DNA of 19,935 bases from an uncultured Bacteroidales bacterium (GTDB lineage: Bacteria; Bacteroidota; Bacteroidia; Bacteroidales; UBA932), in the NCBI GenBank assembly GCA_934667175.1, contig CAKULN010000048.1, positions 1-19,935 of the forward strand. Direction: 5' to 3'. Below, one piece after another: positions 1-8,068 of this stretch; positions within the stretch are counted from its first letter, which is position 1, and each line of letters starts with the position of its first letter. A program made the translations under genes and the position numbers. The notes under the pieces were generated by a model that ran no database searches, was not told the origin of the DNA, and saw only the letters and a list, made by a program, of their open reading frames with translations.

Positions 1-245
1 CCATAAAGATACTAATTTATTTTGGTTTAACCTATCATTATAGAACATAAATGCTACAGTTACGTTACCAAAATTTGGAATTTTATTTTTTCGCTATCGC
101 CAGCAACTTCAATGCAAGCACAAATGTACAACATTCAATCTTTTTCTACCTCTCCGTGTCTACTTTTACGAGAGCAGCACCAGTGAACTCTAACGTCAAG
201 TAAATGATACTTAACGAAAGACAGTAAAAAAGATAAATTATGTCG

Positions 246-356
246 CCCATAAGCGCTCGACGGCACCTTCGGGAGACGAAAAGTGCGGGAAACGTTACCC
301 ATGAGTGTAAGATACACTCTTGAGAATCAAAAGAGGTCGAAAGTGCTGCCGATGGG
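246..356 (+). other. Possible structured RNA or remnant (nested complementary segments)
   Basis: CCCAT at 246-250 pairs with ATGGG at 352-356. CGGCA at 261-265 pairs with TGCCG at 347-351, directly next to the first 3' strand, so the two helices could stack. Inside sits a perfect 7-bp hairpin, GAGTGTA (303-309), AGA loop, TACACTC (313-319), and a short CC-TTCG-GG loop near 266-273. I do not recognise a known riboswitch or RNA family. The strand is assigned only because the TTCG and AGA loops read naturally on plus. It could be chance or a decayed mobile-element RNA. Confidence 0.2.
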
Positions 357-394
357 ATCAAGCGAAAGCCTAAAACAGCATAATCCCAAAAATC

Positions 395-427
395 TTTGTC
401 CGTGGAAAAGGGCTTTCACCGGACAAA
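395..427 (-). terminator. Probable intrinsic terminator of the TPR/HTH regulator gene
   Basis: An inverted repeat of TTTGTCCG (395-402) and CGGACAAA (420-427) is extended by 4 more pairs after a 2-base internal loop. On the minus strand it is followed by GATTTTT (387-394 region). It lies about 60 bases past the stop of the gene ending at 486. A second similar GTCCGG/CCGGAC hairpin (448-474) lies between them. The stem is strong but the U-tract is short, so this is a moderate call. Confidence 0.4.
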
Positions 428-485
428 AGCAATAATAAAGGCACTTTGTCCGGCCATACGCCCATCCACCGGACTACTGATCTGA

Positions 486-1424
486 TTACCGGGCGGAAAG
501 GCGGGAGCGGAGCCAGATACCGAGATTGGTGTCGTGCTCGGAGAGGCCTAATTTGCGGCGGATGTCACTGCTGATGATGTAGTTGCGCTTTTTCTTGAGG
601 TAGTTGCCGACATCCTTGCCTTTGAGTCCGAGGACATAGAGGCAGCAATAGCCGACCTCCCAATCCGTCAGGCCGTGCGACTTCAACTCTGACACGAACT
701 CCGGGTGGCTGTCACGGAAAAGCACCATAGTAGAGCGCATGAAATCATCCTGATCGGAGACCAGACGGTCAAGTTCAGCCTCGGCTGCCTTGTCAAAGGA
801 ACAGTCCGAGGATAGTCTGGAGGCGAGGAACTTGTCCAGAACCGACATTCTCTCACGGATTATGGCCATTGCCTCATCGTCCGGTTTCCGCTTCAATTCA
901 TTATGCGCCTTTTTGAACAGACGCACAATGACAATCAAAACGGTGACCACAAGCACAACCAACAGGCACAGAAGCCAGATGGACTTTCCTCGGTCAACGA
1001 TCGCCTGTTTGTCGGTGTAACGCTCCTCGATCATCTTCTGCTGCTGAAGGGCGAGAGTGTCCTTGTGGACGGAAGCCGCGTTCTGATCGATTATATTCTT
1101 GTAGTACAGAGCTTTCTCTTTCATCTCCTCGTCTCCCGAAGAGGAATAATAGTCCACGGCGATGTTGATTATGCTGTCGGAAGTGATCTCCATTCCGACT
1201 TTTTCCAAAGCGATAGTGTAAAGCAGGGCATGGCGGGCGCGAAGTTTCTTGGTGCCCAGCAGACTTCTGTCCAAAGAATCAAGCGCGACGAAAGCGCTGT
1301 CAGGCTGGGTTTCCAGTCTGGCCTCGATCTCATCCAGAAACTGTTCCGCTGTCCTGAACGAATGAGCGCAGGAAGCGAAGCAAAAGGAAAGAATGGCAAT
1401 GAATATGACAGTTCTCAGTTTCAT
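486..1424 (-). CDS. Membrane-anchored TPR-type regulator with C-terminal HTH-like domain
   Basis: About 312 residues. The N-terminus from this Met carries a signal with lipobox-like FASC near residue 19. A helical block follows (about 25-115) with the pattern PDSA..ALDSLD and ITSDS..NIAVDYY that Bacteroidales TPR-containing regulators show. One hydrophobic transmembrane segment is at about 149-169, then a charged linker. A C-terminal region (about 250-295) reading GLTDWEVGYC...GKDVGNYL...IRRKLGL resembles a degenerate LuxR-like HTH. The likely role is an inner-membrane sensor/regulator acting on DNA from the cytoplasmic side. Family members usually have several TPR units before the membrane helix; this one has roughly one block, so it looks shortened. 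An upstream in-frame ATG at 1454 would add 10 residues before the signal peptide, so I prefer 1424. It is divergent from the barrel gene at 1647, a plausible target. Target and ligand are unknown. Confidence 0.7.
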   Translation of the reverse strand: MKLRTVIFIAILSFCFASCAHSFRTAEQFLDEIEARLETQPDSAFVALDSLDRSLLGTKKLRARHALLYTIALEKVGMEITSDSIINIAVDYYSSSGDEEMKEKALYYKNIIDQNAASVHKDTLALQQQKMIEERYTDKQAIVDRGKSIWLLCLLVVLVVTVLIVIVRLFKKAHNELKRKPDDEAMAIIRERMSVLDKFLASRLSSDCSFDKAAEAELDRLVSDQDDFMRSTMVLFRDSHPEFVSELKSHGLTDWEVGYCCLYVLGLKGKDVGNYLKKKRNYIISSDIRRKLGLSEHDTNLGIWLRSRLSAR

Positions 1425-1597
1425 CCGGCATAAAGTCACCCACGGTATGTTCAAATCCGTGGCAAATCACAATTAGCGTTCACTAAATTAGCAAAAAAAC
1501 GGCAATGTAAGACTACGTGAAAGCTCAAACAACGAAGAAATTCTCCAACACATTATTTTCCAATAAATTACAATGAATGAAAAATCAAAGGAAAACT

Positions 1598-1627
1598 CTT
1601 GTGTAAAACTATTTTCAGATAATTTTG
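1598..1627 (+). promoter_or_regulatory. Bacteroidetes-type promoter for the barrel gene at 1647
   Basis: TAATTTTG at 1620-1627 matches the -7 consensus TAnnTTTG. CTTG at 1598-1601 is a near match to the -33 TTTG element, with an 18-base spacer. The surroundings are AT-rich. The predicted transcript would start about 12-14 bases before the ATG at 1647, a short leader. Confidence 0.45.
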
Positions 1628-1646
1628 TCGGCAAAGATTATATACC

Positions 1647-3971
1647 ATGAGTCATAAAAGGACATATTCAGTATTGGGAGTTATCGTTGTTTGCATTCAG
1701 GCGGCTGGCTTTCAGCCGGTCACTTCGGTGGTTGGTGAGCTTAGTCGAACCACAAGCTCAGTGAGCGGGAGGGAGAGGCCTGCGGCCGAATATATTGTAG
1801 AAGTTCCTTCCTCTTTGGTCACTTCGACAAGGGTCACTTCGACAAGCTCAGTGACCGGAACTGAGGAGCCTGCGACCGGGACGGAGGAGCCTGTGACCGG
1901 AACTGAGGAGCCTGCGACCGGGCAGATTGAAAATCCGAAAACAGCGATTGCCAAAGAGCGGACCGACACCCTGAAAGCAGCGGTGTTCACGGGAAGAAGC
2001 GTCAAGCATTTCAGCGACCATCAGAAATTCTACCTGAGCAGCGAGGACAGAAACGCCCACGCCACTGCTTTGGAGACATTGAAACTGATACCGGGCATAA
2101 TGGTCAGGGACGATGAAGTCACTCTGGTGAACGGGAAAGGCCTGACTATCCTGTTGAACGGGCTTCCGACAACAAGCGCTTCCCTGTCGCTTCTCACCCC
2201 GGCGGACATCAAAAGCATCGACTTCTACCAGAACGCCCCGGCAAGATATTCATTCGCGGGCAGCGGCTCTTTGGTGAACATCATCACCCGAAGGCCCGGA
2301 ATCGGCGGCAACCTGATGCTGAACCTCAAGGAAGCGGTCACAACCCCTTGGGGCAACAACGCTGCCTCGTACCGCCAAGTCCTGAAAAACACGATGCTCG
2401 GCATTGAATATTCCGGGAAACCGAGCAAAAGCGGAGGCTACGGCATTGACGAATTTCTTGAATATGAAGCCGGAGGCAACCGATACACCAAGGAGAAAAC
2501 AAGTTTGGACACAGATTTCACCCGCAACCAACATTACGCCTCGCTCGACTTGGTCAAGATGAAAGACGAGAAAAGCGCCTTGAAAGCGCAATTCTCCATA
2601 GGATACGAGAAAAAGGACTGGCCGGTCCGCCAAAGCGTCATCAAAAAAGTGACAGACATTGAATCCGGAGAGAGTACAATTTCGGAAGTAATTGACAGCA
2701 AAGACGTTTGGTCAGAATATCTCTCCCCTTCGCTTGACATCTACTGGAACCGCAAACTCTCCGACAAACACGAACTGTCGGTAAATTTCGTGGCCACCGC
2801 CTACGACACAAAAAGCCGCAAAGGGTTTCATGAATATGACGGAGCGACTCCTCTGGTTTCTTCTGTAAGCCTGACAGACGGGCGGAAATATTCCGGTATC
2901 TTCGAGGCTGTTGACGACTGGAGGATCTCTGAAAAGCACAAGCTCAGTTTCGGTCTCCGCTCAATGGCCAACTATTCCGACCAAAGCAGCCGGAACGGGG
3001 ATATTCATGTCCAGTCAGAAATCAACACTTGTCTGAACAGGCTATGGGGTGAATATTCAGGAAACCTTGGAGGCTTCAGCTATTCGCTCGGCGCCGCGGT
3101 TGAGCATTACGGCTACGGCACCAATGAATCCTCAAGAAAAGATTATCTCTACCTCCGCCCGCTCGTACAGCTGAACTACACATTCAACGACCATTCCTCC
3201 ATGTACCTTAATTATTCAAGCTCGGTGGAGACCCCGAAAATCGGATGGCTGGGCACGGCCTCCTACCTCAGGGATGACAAATGGCTTTCGACAAGCAACA
3301 GCGAACTGGAAAGCTACACGACCAGAAGCGCGATGATCGGTTATACATTCAATAACTCTTGGCTGTACATCGATCCGTACGTTTACGTTTACCACAACGG
3401 CAATCAGATTATTCCGTTGTTCAGTCAAGAGGACGGGTATCTTGTGGAAAGAAAAGAACATTCAGGGAGCATGCTGGCGGTGATGGCCGCTCTCGGAAGC
3501 AGGATCAGACCATTCAGGAATATTCCTCTCTCGCTCACCATCTATGCCATGTACAATGACCAGAGATTGACGGGAGGAAAGGCGGACAGATCTGTCAAAA
3601 GCCTTGGCGGCATGGCGATGCTGAGATATTCAGGGAAAAAATGGATCGCAGAGGCAATGTACAACCAACCTTTCAGGTCCATCAGCGACCTCGGCATAGA
3701 CAAAGGCGAGAACTATGGCTATTTTGAGTTCGCGCGCAAAATCGGGAAGAACCTCCGCATCGGAGCCGGAATGCGATACCCGTTCTACGACTGGAAAATC
3801 AGCGAGGAAACCGCACCCGGCTCTCCGCTTACAATGAAAAACACAAGCAGGATGACCAGCCAGAAAAACACGATCATCCTTACCTGTGTCTATAATTTCT
3901 CTTACGGAAAGAAAGCCCGCACTGTCAACAAGAAGGTCAACAACTCTGACAGCGACTCCGGGCTGTTCTAA
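1647..3971 (+). CDS. TonB-dependent-receptor-like outer-membrane beta-barrel protein
   Basis: 774 residues. The hydrophobic N-terminus (about 4-22) looks like a Sec signal, although no clean cleavage site is visible. Residues about 25-100 form a low-complexity Thr/Ser/Glu/Pro-rich linker containing three GTEEPAT-type heptapeptides. A TonB plug-like domain follows (about 108-220), with LKAAVFTGR, then LIPGIMVRDD, ILLNGLP, IKSIDFYQNAPARYSFAGSGSLVNIITRR. The remainder is an aromatic-rich amphipathic barrel of the outer-membrane beta-barrel family 3 type (PF14905-like). Family members normally carry a carboxypeptidase-regulatory-like domain before the plug. Here the repeat-derived linker takes its place. 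The barrel seems to end at YNFSYG, followed by a short charged tail. It is convergent with the rhamnosidase gene, only 2 bases separating the stops. The substrate cannot be inferred. Confidence 0.8.
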   Translation: MSHKRTYSVLGVIVVCIQAAGFQPVTSVVGELSRTTSSVSGRERPAAEYIVEVPSSLVTSTRVTSTSSVTGTEEPATGTEEPVTGTEEPATGQIENPKTAIAKERTDTLKAAVFTGRSVKHFSDHQKFYLSSEDRNAHATALETLKLIPGIMVRDDEVTLVNGKGLTILLNGLPTTSASLSLLTPADIKSIDFYQNAPARYSFAGSGSLVNIITRRPGIGGNLMLNLKEAVTTPWGNNAASYRQVLKNTMLGIEYSGKPSKSGGYGIDEFLEYEAGGNRYTKEKTSLDTDFTRNQHYASLDLVKMKDEKSALKAQFSIGYEKKDWPVRQSVIKKVTDIESGESTISEVIDSKDVWSEYLSPSLDIYWNRKLSDKHELSVNFVATAYDTKSRKGFHEYDGATPLVSSVSLTDGRKYSGIFEAVDDWRISEKHKLSFGLRSMANYSDQSSRNGDIHVQSEINTCLNRLWGEYSGNLGGFSYSLGAAVEHYGYGTNESSRKDYLYLRPLVQLNYTFNDHSSMYLNYSSSVETPKIGWLGTASYLRDDKWLSTSNSELESYTTRSAMIGYTFNNSWLYIDPYVYVYHNGNQIIPLFSQEDGYLVERKEHSGSMLAVMAALGSRIRPFRNIPLSLTIYAMYNDQRLTGGKADRSVKSLGGMAMLRYSGKKWIAEAMYNQPFRSISDLGIDKGENYGYFEFARKIGKNLRIGAGMRYPFYDWKISEETAPGSPLTMKNTSRMTSQKNTIILTCVYNFSYGKKARTVNKKVNNSDSDSGLF
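1736..1919 (+). repeat. Palindromic (REP-like) and tandem repeats inside a coding region
   Basis: Three layers are visible. TGAGCTT (1736-1742) is inverted as AAGCTCA (1754-1760). GGTCACTTCGACAAG occurs twice in tandem (1817-1831, 1832-1846), and its GGTCACT is inverted as AGTGACC at 1850-1856. A 21-base unit is repeated three times (1857-1877, 1878-1898, 1899-1919), encoding GTEEPAT-type heptads. All are in frame with the barrel gene. The TTCGACAAGCTCAG core resembles short palindromic repeats that I recall from intergenic regions of many bacteria. Confidence 0.8.
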
Positions 3972-3973
3972 GC

Positions 3974-6292
3974 CTAATCAAGTTCCGTCACGAAGCGGTG
4001 CTTGCCGGGGGCGAGGGTCTTGGTCTCGCGGGAACTGTCGGGTCCTGGGACGAGGGCTGTGGCGGTGGTGCCGGCAGGAATCTCGACGGTCCACTCGAAT
4101 TTGGAGCCATTGCGTTTCCAGTTGCTGACGATCTTGCCGTAAGGGGAATCGTACGAGCAGTTCACCCAGTCAAGGCCTTCTATCGGGTACGGCTTGAGTT
4201 CTATTGACTTGTAGCCAGGCTCAGCGGGACGGATGCCACCAAGATACTCATAGTACCAGGTCACAAGGTCGCCAAGAAGCATCACGTGGTTGCCGGAGTT
4301 CATCGCAGGATCGGCGGTGTTGCCGTTCCAAAGCTCCCAGATCGTGGTCGCACCGTTCTTCGCCATGTAGCCCCAGCTTGGATAAGTCTCGTTGGTGGCG
4401 ATTTTCAAGGCAAGGTCCGGTCTGCCGAACTCGGTCAGGGTGCGCATCAGGACCATCATACCGACGACTCCGCAGCTGACGTGGCCATCGCAGTCAACCT
4501 CTGTCTTGTGAACGATGTGATCGAACACATCCCCTTCACGACCCGCCGGGACCATACCGAAATAGAGCGGGAGAAGGTTGGCCGTCACGGTGTTGTTGCC
4601 GTAGAAGCCTTCCTTCGCGTCGAAATACTTGGCGTTGAATGCCTCACGGGTTGCGTCGGCATATTCATTGAATACTTTCGCGTCCTCCGGATGCCCGGCT
4701 ATCGGAGCGAACTCAACCATCTTGTGAAGAAGGAAGTAATAGAACGGTGTGGCGATGAGCGGCGCGGCTGTCTTTCTCGCAGGATCCTTGGAATGAATCA
4801 GATCCAATGACTCCGGCGGCATGCACCAGTCCCCGTAGGTGTCCTTGATCATCACACCGTCCTTCAGATATTTTGACCTCATATATTCAAGCCACTTCTT
4901 CATCGCGCCATAGTGGTCCTTGATGGACTGGGCATCCCCGAAGCGGCGATAGACCATGTCCGCACCGGTGAAGAAAGCTCCCGGCCAGGTGAAATTGTCC
5001 TGATAGAGAGTCCAGTAGCGAGGGCACACGTCAGAGATGCTGCCGGCCTCGTTCTGCCCGTCATGGATGTCAGTCAGCCACTTGGAATAAAGGGCGTGGT
5101 TGTTGAATATGTAGGACTCACCATAGCATCCCATCGTGCGGTCACCGAGCCAGCCAAGTCTCTCGTCCCTCTGCGGGCAGTCGGTCGGCATGCCGCGATA
5201 GTTGCCCCTGATCCCCCAGAAAGCGTTGTGGTAGATCTGGTTGATGACAGAGTTGGAGGTCTCGAAATGACCTGTGACAGCCATCTTGTCGTACATCACC
5301 TGTCCCTCGAAATCGCTGAGTTTCGGCTCGTTCTTCAAGCCTTTGATCTCGACATAACGGAAACCGTGATAGACATATTCAGGATGCCAGACAACCGGCT
5401 TGCTGTCTTTGGCGATGTAGGTGTCCAGAACCTTGGCGGAACGCAGGTTGGCAAGGTAGAGAGTGCCGTCCTCTTTCAGAAGTTCAGCGAATTTCATCGT
5501 GATGGTGTCGCCTTCCTTTAGGTCTTTGGCTTTGATCTGGAGGCGGCCGACCATATTCTGTCCCATATCGAGGATGTAGCCGTGATCGGTTTTCGTGATG
5601 GAAACCGGCTTAACGATGTCCTGCACGGCGATGTTTGGGTTCGGCTGAAGGACGAGCTTTCCTCCCGGAGCGTCCATCAAAGAGGCGTCAGACCAAGCGG
5701 AATCGTCATAGCCGACCTTAGTCCAACCTGTCAACTCCTTGCGCGCATCGTAGGTCTCACCATCGAACTCGTTGTTGGCGCGGATCGGACCTTCGCATGT
5801 GATCTTCCAGCTCTCGTCACTGACCACGGTCTCTGTACGGCCATCAGCATAGACAATGTCCAACTGATACCATAGCCTAGGGACTCCGAAACCCTTCATA
5901 CCAGGCTCTCTCATCGTGGTGTAGCGTCCGCAACCAAGGCTCACGGCAAGGGCGTTCTGCCCTTTCTTAAGTGCCTTCCTGACATCGAACTCATTGAAAT
6001 AGACCCTTGTCCTGTACTCGGAGACAGTCGGGGAAAGTTCCTGGTCACGGGTGATATATTCCCCGTTGATCCAAGCGTCATAGACTCCAAGGCCACTGAT
6101 GCGGAGAATCGCCTCCCTCACCTTGCCGTCCAAAGTCACCTCTTTGCGAAGGTAACGGGCCGGCAGGACGGTGCTGCCCTTGAGGACGTCTCCCTTGTAC
6201 TCGCAGCCGATCCACTTGCCGTCATATTCAGTAGCGAAAACAGACAAGGCGGTGGCAAAAGCCGCGAAGGTGGTTAAAATTCTTTTAATCAT
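3974..6292 (-). CDS. Alpha-L-rhamnosidase, glycoside hydrolase family 78
   Basis: 772 residues. A signal peptide is cleaved probably after LSVFA (residue 20), so the enzyme is periplasmic or exported. Domains in order are an N-terminal beta-sandwich like Bac_rhamnosid_N (about 45-215), a concanavalin-like domain (about 225-335), the (alpha/alpha)6 catalytic barrel (about 340-685) and a C-terminal sandwich (about 687-765). The GH78 signature is intact: TDCPQRDERLGWLGD gives D371, E377 and D384, and TTIWELWNG gives E653. By comparison with characterised GH78 enzymes, E377 and E653 are the likely acid and base. The enzyme removes terminal alpha-L-rhamnose by inversion, for example from pectin (rhamnogalacturonan) side chains or rhamnosylated plant glycosides. 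It is the last gene of a minus-strand operon, 19 bases after the nucleotidase gene. The length is normal for a compact family member. The exact substrate is unknown. Confidence 0.93.
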   Translation of the reverse strand: MIKRILTTFAAFATALSVFATEYDGKWIGCEYKGDVLKGSTVLPARYLRKEVTLDGKVREAILRISGLGVYDAWINGEYITRDQELSPTVSEYRTRVYFNEFDVRKALKKGQNALAVSLGCGRYTTMREPGMKGFGVPRLWYQLDIVYADGRTETVVSDESWKITCEGPIRANNEFDGETYDARKELTGWTKVGYDDSAWSDASLMDAPGGKLVLQPNPNIAVQDIVKPVSITKTDHGYILDMGQNMVGRLQIKAKDLKEGDTITMKFAELLKEDGTLYLANLRSAKVLDTYIAKDSKPVVWHPEYVYHGFRYVEIKGLKNEPKLSDFEGQVMYDKMAVTGHFETSNSVINQIYHNAFWGIRGNYRGMPTDCPQRDERLGWLGDRTMGCYGESYIFNNHALYSKWLTDIHDGQNEAGSISDVCPRYWTLYQDNFTWPGAFFTGADMVYRRFGDAQSIKDHYGAMKKWLEYMRSKYLKDGVMIKDTYGDWCMPPESLDLIHSKDPARKTAAPLIATPFYYFLLHKMVEFAPIAGHPEDAKVFNEYADATREAFNAKYFDAKEGFYGNNTVTANLLPLYFGMVPAGREGDVFDHIVHKTEVDCDGHVSCGVVGMMVLMRTLTEFGRPDLALKIATNETYPSWGYMAKNGATTIWELWNGNTADPAMNSGNHVMLLGDLVTWYYEYLGGIRPAEPGYKSIELKPYPIEGLDWVNCSYDSPYGKIVSNWKRNGSKFEWTVEIPAGTTATALVPGPDSSRETKTLAPGKHRFVTELD

Positions 6293-6311
6293 CTTTTTGA
6301 ATATTTTAGTG

Positions 6312-8063
6312 TTATTTCTTGAATATCAAGTCAATGTCCCGCTCGATTGCAGGGCCGGCGATGTTCTCCGGAACGAAAGACCAATGACCGATGACAGCAG
6401 GATCACCGATAACGGCAGGGTCGATCACGTGATTCTTTTTGAGATATTCATAAAGGATCTCGCGGATCTCAGGATAATATTCCACTGTTCTCTCGGAGAT
6501 CTTGTCTGTGTCGATTCCGATCTCCCTCAAGAGCCCGCCGCCACCGCTGGCGCGATAGGAAGTCATCGCGACGTTGTAGGTCTTTCCGAGGTCGAATGGA
6601 GTGCCGTCAGCCATAGATGATATCACGATTCTTGAGCCGAAAGGTTTGGTGACATCAACCGTGTAGTCGATTCCGGCAGCCGAATCGAAATTGTAGGCCC
6701 TTTCGATGAACGACCAACCCTTCTGGCCCGTACGCGGATCATCCTTCTGGACGATGTTCAGCACATGGTCGGTCGGCTTGGTGGCCATGACAATCCAACG
6801 GTTGTAGGAGGCCTCAAGGTAGTCCTTGAGTTCCTGACCGCTCATCGTGATGACATAAAGCTGGTTCTCAAAAGGATAGATAGTGAACAGATCCTTGTAG
6901 ATCAGCGTACCCGCCTTCACGAACCCGTCGTAGGTCAGCGGAGCCGCGATCGAAATCTGTGCGGGAGCGCAGCCGAGGCAAAGCGTGTGGACGAGGTTGA
7001 CATAGTCACACATTCCTTTGTAGGCGTCACGGGTGCGCATGTCCACCTTCAACTCACCGACTTCCTGGGTCGTGAAGACCTGGACGGCCTGATAGTCCTC
7101 ATGGAACTTGTTTTCCATCTCGGTGTCTATCCTGTGAGCGTCAACCGGAATCAGCTCCGTGGAATGCTCCCGTTTCACAACCTTGCCGTCATCCACGGTC
7201 ATGCGCAAGGTTCCGTGTCCCACAAAGCGGCAATGGCTTCCCGAATTGATCAGTCCGATGCTGTCACACGAGGTCACGAACGGCCTGTGGTCGTGAGAGC
7301 AGATGATGAAATCCACTCCTCTCAGGCTCTTGTACAGATCCATGCCCTGACCTTCGAGCATCGACCCATCCCCAGGCCCTGTTCCTGAATGCACGGACAC
7401 TATCACGACATCCGGCTTCTCCTTTGCCCGGACTTTGTCCACATCCTCCTGAACCAGAGGCACAAGGCTCTCGAATGTCATTCCGCTCCAAAGCTTCTCC
7501 GACAGCCAGTTCTTCATGTTGGCGTTGGTGAAGCCAAGCACGGCGACTTTCAGGCCGGCTTTCTTGTAAATCTTGTACAAAGGGAAATACGGTCTTCCGT
7601 TGTCGGTACGGATGGCATTGCCTGCCAAAAACGGAATCCCGAAAGACTCAAGATCTCGTGCGATGCGGTCATATACCTTGTGGCCCGTCTCGATGTCGTG
7701 GTTGCCGACAGTGATGGCATCGTAGCCCATGTAGGCAGCCAGACGAGGATAGACGTGGGGAGAAAGCGTGTCAACATAGTTGAAATAGTACGCAGCGTTG
7801 TCTCCCTGAAGGCAGTCTCCGGCGTCAATCAGAAGCACATTATCCGCTCCCGCAACCACACGAACGCTGTCCACAATAGGCTTTACAGCATAAAGCGACT
7901 TTTTCACTCCTCTGCCTACATAAGTGGAATCGAAATAGCACCCATGCACGTCGTTGGTTGTCAGAATCTGGAGAACATAGTCCCCGTCCTTGGGACCCGA
8001 GGAACAAGCAGCAAGTATAGAACAAACGGCTGCGGCGATGACTGGTATGTATCTTCTTAGCAT
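6312..8063 (-). CDS. UshA-like 5'-nucleotidase / metallophosphatase lipoprotein
   Basis: 583 residues. The lipoprotein signal has lipobox ILAAC (Cys20), so the protein is anchored at the cell envelope. The N-terminal calcineurin-like metallophosphatase domain (about 28-285) has all metal-binding motifs: TNDVHG (D38, H40), DAGDCLQGD (D83), VGNHDIE (N121, H122), VSVHSG (H225) and CSHDHRP (H257, H259). The C-terminal 5'-nucleotidase domain (about 335-545) has the substrate-side motifs FENQL and RASGGGG. The family hydrolyses 5'-nucleotides, and often 2',3'-cyclic nucleotides or UDP-sugars, to nucleoside and phosphate in the periplasm. The start is 5 bases after the stop of the upstream barrel gene, so translation is probably coupled. 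A six-residue duplication, DPAVIG twice (about 548-559), lies near the C-terminus with synonymous differences between the copies. Confidence 0.9.
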   Translation of the reverse strand: MLRRYIPVIAAAVCSILAACSSGPKDGDYVLQILTTNDVHGCYFDSTYVGRGVKKSLYAVKPIVDSVRVVAGADNVLLIDAGDCLQGDNAAYYFNYVDTLSPHVYPRLAAYMGYDAITVGNHDIETGHKVYDRIARDLESFGIPFLAGNAIRTDNGRPYFPLYKIYKKAGLKVAVLGFTNANMKNWLSEKLWSGMTFESLVPLVQEDVDKVRAKEKPDVVIVSVHSGTGPGDGSMLEGQGMDLYKSLRGVDFIICSHDHRPFVTSCDSIGLINSGSHCRFVGHGTLRMTVDDGKVVKREHSTELIPVDAHRIDTEMENKFHEDYQAVQVFTTQEVGELKVDMRTRDAYKGMCDYVNLVHTLCLGCAPAQISIAAPLTYDGFVKAGTLIYKDLFTIYPFENQLYVITMSGQELKDYLEASYNRWIVMATKPTDHVLNIVQKDDPRTGQKGWSFIERAYNFDSAAGIDYTVDVTKPFGSRIVISSMADGTPFDLGKTYNVAMTSYRASGGGGLLREIGIDTDKISERTVEYYPEIREILYEYLKKNHVIDPAVIGDPAVIGHWSFVPENIAGPAIERDIDLIFKK

Positions 8064-8068
8064 AATAA

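Larger units (their letters stand above)
1..485. other. Non-coding left edge
   Basis: I see no convincing gene here. The first 130 bases are AT-rich. The short open frames on the minus strand (about 60-70 codons) have no signal peptide, no recognisable motif and atypical composition. The stretch holds a set of nested complementary segments (246-356) and two similar GTCCGG-stem hairpins (395-427 and 445-474). The hairpins lie just downstream of the minus-strand gene that ends at 486. The region may be the 3' untranslated region of that gene plus the upstream region of something left of the window. Confidence 0.5.

Noticed and set aside
135..361. Overlapping minus-strand frames at the left edge
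   Set aside because: Two short overlapping frames with Ser/Arg/Cys-rich, motif-free translations and no ribosome-binding or promoter context.
4913..5521. Plus-strand open frame of about 200 codons inside the rhamnosidase gene
   Set aside because: Antisense to the GH78 catalytic domain, no start context, no motif; a shadow of the real gene. The same applies to the plus-strand frames at 6765-7388 and 7389-8060 opposite the nucleotidase gene.
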